A stretch of DNA of 64,000 bases from contig NC_084805.1 in NCBI RefSeq assembly GCF_963583255.1, positions 7,308,827 through 7,372,826 on the forward strand, read 5' to 3'. The notes beneath the pieces are model-generated. The model was not told the origin of the DNA, ran no database searches, and saw only the letters and a list, made by a program, of their open reading frames with translations. This document shows positions 60,423-64,000 of the stretch, piece after piece. The translations under genes were made by a program, and so were the position numbers. This stretch comes from Pyrus communis. Its lineage: Eukaryota > Streptophyta > Magnoliopsida > Rosales > Rosaceae. Numbering within the stretch: position 1 is the first letter of the stretch; every line of letters starts with the position of its first letter.

Positions 60423-60652
60423 GGGCAGAAGATAACAAAATTTTTATCTTGATTTTGTTCAGTGTTCAAGTTTATGAGCCTAACACACTAGTTTTGGTTG
60501 TAAGCACGATAACATTCATCATATTATAATTTACTCTTGGGCAGAAGATAACAAATTTTTATCTTAATTTTGTTCAGTGCTCAAGTTTATGAACCTACCA
60601 CACTAGTTTTGGTTGTAAGCACGACAACATTCATCATATTATAATTTACTGT
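60423..60652. repeat. 116-bp tandem duplication
   Basis: GGGCAGAAGATAACAAA starts at 60423 and again at 60539. The two copies match closely to 'attataatttact' and differ by a few bases. Confidence 0.88.
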
Positions 60653-61122
60653 TATGAAAACCTACCAAAATATTTAAATTGTTACTTAGGGTTAAAAAAA
60701 AAGGGTTTCTTGAATATCCCAAATCCCAATGTCTCATAAGTCGAGCATCGGCATTATTTAATTTGAGAAATGGTATTTACTTTCTTATTTGAACTTTCGG
60801 CTCTTCTTGTAATCTTGCAATGATGTATGATGATTTGAAATGGCTATTTCCTACGTAGCCCCTTAAAGATCATATTTGCTAAAAATGAATTAAAAAGGTT
60901 CTTTAGGTTTCTCACGAACCCTAGGAGAGCAATTGGAGACCATCGGAAATCTAGGGTTTCAAGGTTTTTTCGGCTGCTGATCACTGATAGGTAGCGTTGG
61001 GGGGCTTGTGATTGAGGAGTGTGGCTCTTGTCTGATACATGGTGTGGGGAATTATTGGGCGTTTCTCTGTGCGGTGCTTCAGGGTTGGCTCTCGAAGTTG
61101 GGGCTGGGTGGTACACGGATTG

Positions 61123-61920
61123 ATGTCAATGGAGGACATGATGTCGAAATTTGTAGCCAGGTTTGCTATAACAAAGGTAGAAAAGGAGGTCATTGTGGTG
61201 GGTAAGAGGGAGTCTTCGGCTCTGAAGTCGTCCCGTATATTTTTAGTAGGTAGGGTTCTCTCATCTAAACCATTGAACAAAGAAGGTTTTATGAGGCAGA
61301 TGAGAAACCTGTGGCACCTAGAAGCAAATGCAGTAGTGACTCATTTAGAAGACAATAAATTTGCTTTTGGGTTCAATTCCATGCAGGAGTGAAATACAAT
61401 CTTGCGAGGAGGACCATGGTTATATAACAAGCAGTATTTGCTGGTTCTTAAAAAGGCAGACAATTTGGCATATCCTGCTAGGATCCCATTATTTTTCCAA
61501 GAATTCTGGGTTCAGTTTAAGGTTCTACCCCTATGTTATATGACACGTCCCATGGGAAAGTTTTTGGAGAACCTTCTAGGGGAATACGTTCTTACTGATC
61601 AAAGTAGAAAGGAGGAGCAGTTTGGCAGCATCCTACGTGTTAGGGTGCAAACGGATGTGAGGAAGCCATTACGATGGTATGTGACCGTACAACTGGAAGG
61701 CTCAGTGTTGAATATGATGCTAGGTAGGAGAAACTGCCGTTAACATGCTTCCTTTGCGGTATGATGAACTATGTTGAAGATCAATATGAGCGTTATGATG
61801 GTACTCAGATGGATGATAGGGATAAGCCTTATGGGAGGTGGTTTCTAGATGACGTGTTCAAGAAGGATTACATCCGACCTACAGGGAGAAGGTTTGGGCT
61901 TGATGCTGAGGGGGTTGGAT
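61123..61920 (+). pseudogene. LINE ORF1 (RNA-binding, DUF4283-like), broken
   Basis: ORF1 of an L1-type plant retroposon. The likely start is the ATG at 61123 (MSMEDMMSKF). One frame carries it to 61743 with a TGA at 61390-61392. After a frame change, CFLCGMMNY and PYGRWFL follow. The order (an N-terminal DUF4283-type region with ILRGGPWLYNKQYLL, then a degenerate CxxC knuckle, then a PYGxWxR-like block) is typical of plant LINE ORF1. A Ser/Asp-rich extension with a basic end (RRKKNRKSQRN) runs in another frame at 61922-62437. Confidence 0.75.
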
Positions 61921-62523
61921 TATGACTGTGCTGCCAACAGAGGATTTGGATGATCATATGGATGAAGTGGTGATTGAGCACAAGGCAAGGGGGTTAAGCG
62001 ATCACGTTGGGAACATTGTACCTGATCTGAATATGTCTCTTGATGATCATGGTAGTGGGGATATTGGACCATGGTTACCAACTTTGCCGAGGGAAGCTAT
62101 TGGGTTCCAAACTGAATGTATGGATTGTCAAGTTGATGGAGTGGAAAGTGATACACCTAAACCTCTAAAGATATTTGCGACTAAGAGTACACCGAAGGTA
62201 GGGCTGGAGGAGACAGCATCGTTTGCAGCGGAGGTTTTCTCAGGAAGTGTATCTGCACACTCCATGGTATCTGATCCGTTTAACTTGGATCCATTTATCT
62301 TTGGGCCAAGGATTAATGGCAGTTCTCTTGCAAATGGCAAGGGGACTCGACGGAAGAAAAATAGGAAGTCCCAAAGAAATTCCTTTGTACCCCCGAACCT
62401 TGGTAAAAGAAGTATGCGAGAGAAAGAGAAAGTATGAGATTTACCTGTTTCCAAGAGACGTGCTATTTCGATTTCGATGAGTTCTACAGCAGCGGAGGCT
62501 GATGGAGTGCAGCCTGCAAGCCC

Positions 62524-63469
62524 AATAAGTTGTATAAGCTGGAATTGACGGGGGTTTGGGAACCTCCGGGCAATTCGGGCACTTAAGAAACTTGTTCTCT
62601 GTAAAGATCCCATGGTGATTTTTTTGTGCAAAACTAAAAACTTGAAGGAGCATATGGAGAGATTAAAATCATAGTTACGGTTTGATGTTATGTTTGCAAT
62701 TCCTAGTTCAGGAAAGTCAGGACGTTTATGTGCTATGTGGAAGATAGAAGCTAATCTTTTGTTACAATCCTATTCTTCTAATGATATTGATTTGGAGGTA
62801 AAAGGGGTAGGTGATGCGAATCATTGGAGAGTTACTTTTTTTTTTTATGGTTATCCGGCTGAGGGGGACAGACACAAATCTTGGAGTTTACTTCAGAGGC
62901 TAAGGGATAATTCTAGCTTTCTGTGGTGTTGCATAGGGGATTTTAATGAGGCTTTGCGTGCGGAGGAGCATGAAGGAGGTGATATTCGTAGTGAACGCCA
63001 AATAAAGGGTTTTTGTAGTGCCATTACTTGTTGCCAACTCCAAGACTTAGGGTTTGTAGGGAATAAGTTCACTTGGGTAACAACTACGGGTGGAGGAATC
63101 AAAGTTCGGTTGGATAGAGTGTTAGCTAAGAAGAATTAAGTGGATTTGTTTCCATGTTATAAGGTCACCTGTTTAAAGCCCACATCGTTTTATCATATAC
63201 CAATACCGGTGGTGGATTGGATTCGCTATGAAAAAGGTTGGGCCATAAAGGAGGGTTGTGGGGCTGAGGTTAAACACGGGTGAGCCTGTGGGTCTTGTAC
63301 AACCTAAATGGGGTATTCATCAAGGTGATCCATTGTCGCCGTTTTTGTTTGTGTTATGTGTCGAGGGACTGTCGGCTTTATTTGACTAATGGGAAGCATA
63401 AGGTTGAATTCAAGGTGTCAAGATTTGTAATGCAGCCCTAAGTGTTCATCATCTCCTCTTTGCGGATAG
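62524..63469 (+). pseudogene. LINE ORF2: endonuclease and RT fragment, broken
   Basis: The endonuclease opening (SWN-RG, with the usual Cys codon changed to TGA) lies near 62540. The endonuclease body at 62690-63139 has GDFNEAL, NKFTWV and the KVRLDRVL end. The frame then jumps, and near 63310-63370 reads an RT piece (HQGDPLSPFLFVLCVEGLSALF), followed by HHLLFADS near 63445. Most of the RT is deleted. The next element starts at 63470 directly after this RT piece. Confidence 0.78.
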
Positions 63470-64000
63470 TAGGGGTGGGAAATTTTGACATAAACCGATT
63501 TACTAACCAAACCATACCGGTCGGTTCATAATGGTATGGTATAGTTTTGTCATTTTTTCATAATCGATTGGCATTATACTGAACCGATAATTAATGGTAT
63601 GCCTTTGGCATTGGATTTTGTATACTGGCAGTATGGCCATACCTACCAATATATATAGATATTTTATGTATTTTTTACATGCTTGACACATGAAGAACTG
63701 GAAAAATGTAAGTATTGCTATATTTTTTTTTCTAATTCTAATTATAGTACGTCAATCCAATGTTTATTGATATTTTTAATTTATTATTCAATATTACTTC
63801 TTATTCTAATCATACTTTTTTTTTACGTAACATTTGAATTGAAATAGTTGATGGTTCTACATCTCAAGCAAGAACATCAATTCCAAGTGCTTCGAAGAAT
63901 TGATTCATGGAACATTTCACATGCATTGGTTGCTGCTACTTTAGTGATGTTTCATTATCAAAACAAGAAGTTATTTGTTTTGGAATTATAATAAGGAGAT
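63470..64000. mobile_element. Left end of a hAT-like element, runs out of the window
   Basis: It starts TAGGGGTGGGAAATTTTG, the same kind of end as the nested hAT at 12706 (TAGGGCTGG) and its right end read in reverse (TAGGGGTGGT). The following bases have many 'accggt/tatggtat' motifs, as in subterminal regions. The putative left TSD copy is GCGGATAG (63462-63469); the right end is outside the window. Confidence 0.6.

Overview
This window is plant nuclear DNA, most likely from a Rosaceae species of the apple/pear group. The evidence is a pair of spliced genes for sorbitol (polyol) transporters, a Cassandra-type LTR carrying a 5S-rRNA-like segment, long Ty3/gypsy elements and very AT-rich intergenic DNA. 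No bacterial-style operons, rRNA genes, tRNA genes or CRISPR arrays were seen. The two host genes I can support lie on the minus strand: SOT copy 1 (23971-26742) and SOT copy 2 (51266-54224). They share the same three-exon structure, the same 347-bp second exon and a matching TATA-like box, so they are tandem paralogues pushed about 25 kb apart by transposable elements.

Layout. 1-736: AT-rich DNA with no gene seen. 737-6966: two diverged Tekay-like LTRs in tandem, each with a 64-bp hairpin-forming repeat array; a small MITE sits in the second. 7250-23357: a four-level nest of transposons. A 369-bp Mutator-type MITE (9-bp TSD) is split by a 4.56-kb non-autonomous hAT (8-bp TSD). The hAT has a core of 346/347-bp tandem repeats and is split by a 9.35-kb Tekay-type Ty3/gypsy element (5-bp TSD). 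The pol gene of that element is split by a 1.79-kb hAT (8-bp TSD) carrying a captured exon of a SCAMP gene. 23971-26742: SOT copy 1, with a foldback MITE in its upstream region. 30381-46145: a decayed Tat-lineage Ty3/gypsy element with gag-pol on the plus strand and a long antisense reading region, between integrase and 3' LTR, that encodes a plant-mobile-domain-like protein. That antisense region is broken by a 2.26-kb solo LTR with a perfect TSD. 51266-54224: SOT copy 2. 57671-58813: a Cassandra LTR joined at the primer-binding site to the leader and gag of a Tekay-type element. About 61.0-63.47 kb: a broken L1-type LINE, cut by the start of another hAT that leaves the window.

The two transporters would act in the plasma membrane on sorbitol, the main translocated sugar alcohol in this plant group. 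Everything else is mobile-element history. The strongest novelty candidates are the Cassandra/Tekay chimera, which bears on what mobilises Cassandra, the tandem-repeat-cored hAT, the SCAMP exon capture and the antisense plant-mobile-domain gene of the Tat element. All coordinates and splice sites were read by eye from the sequence, and no database search was possible.
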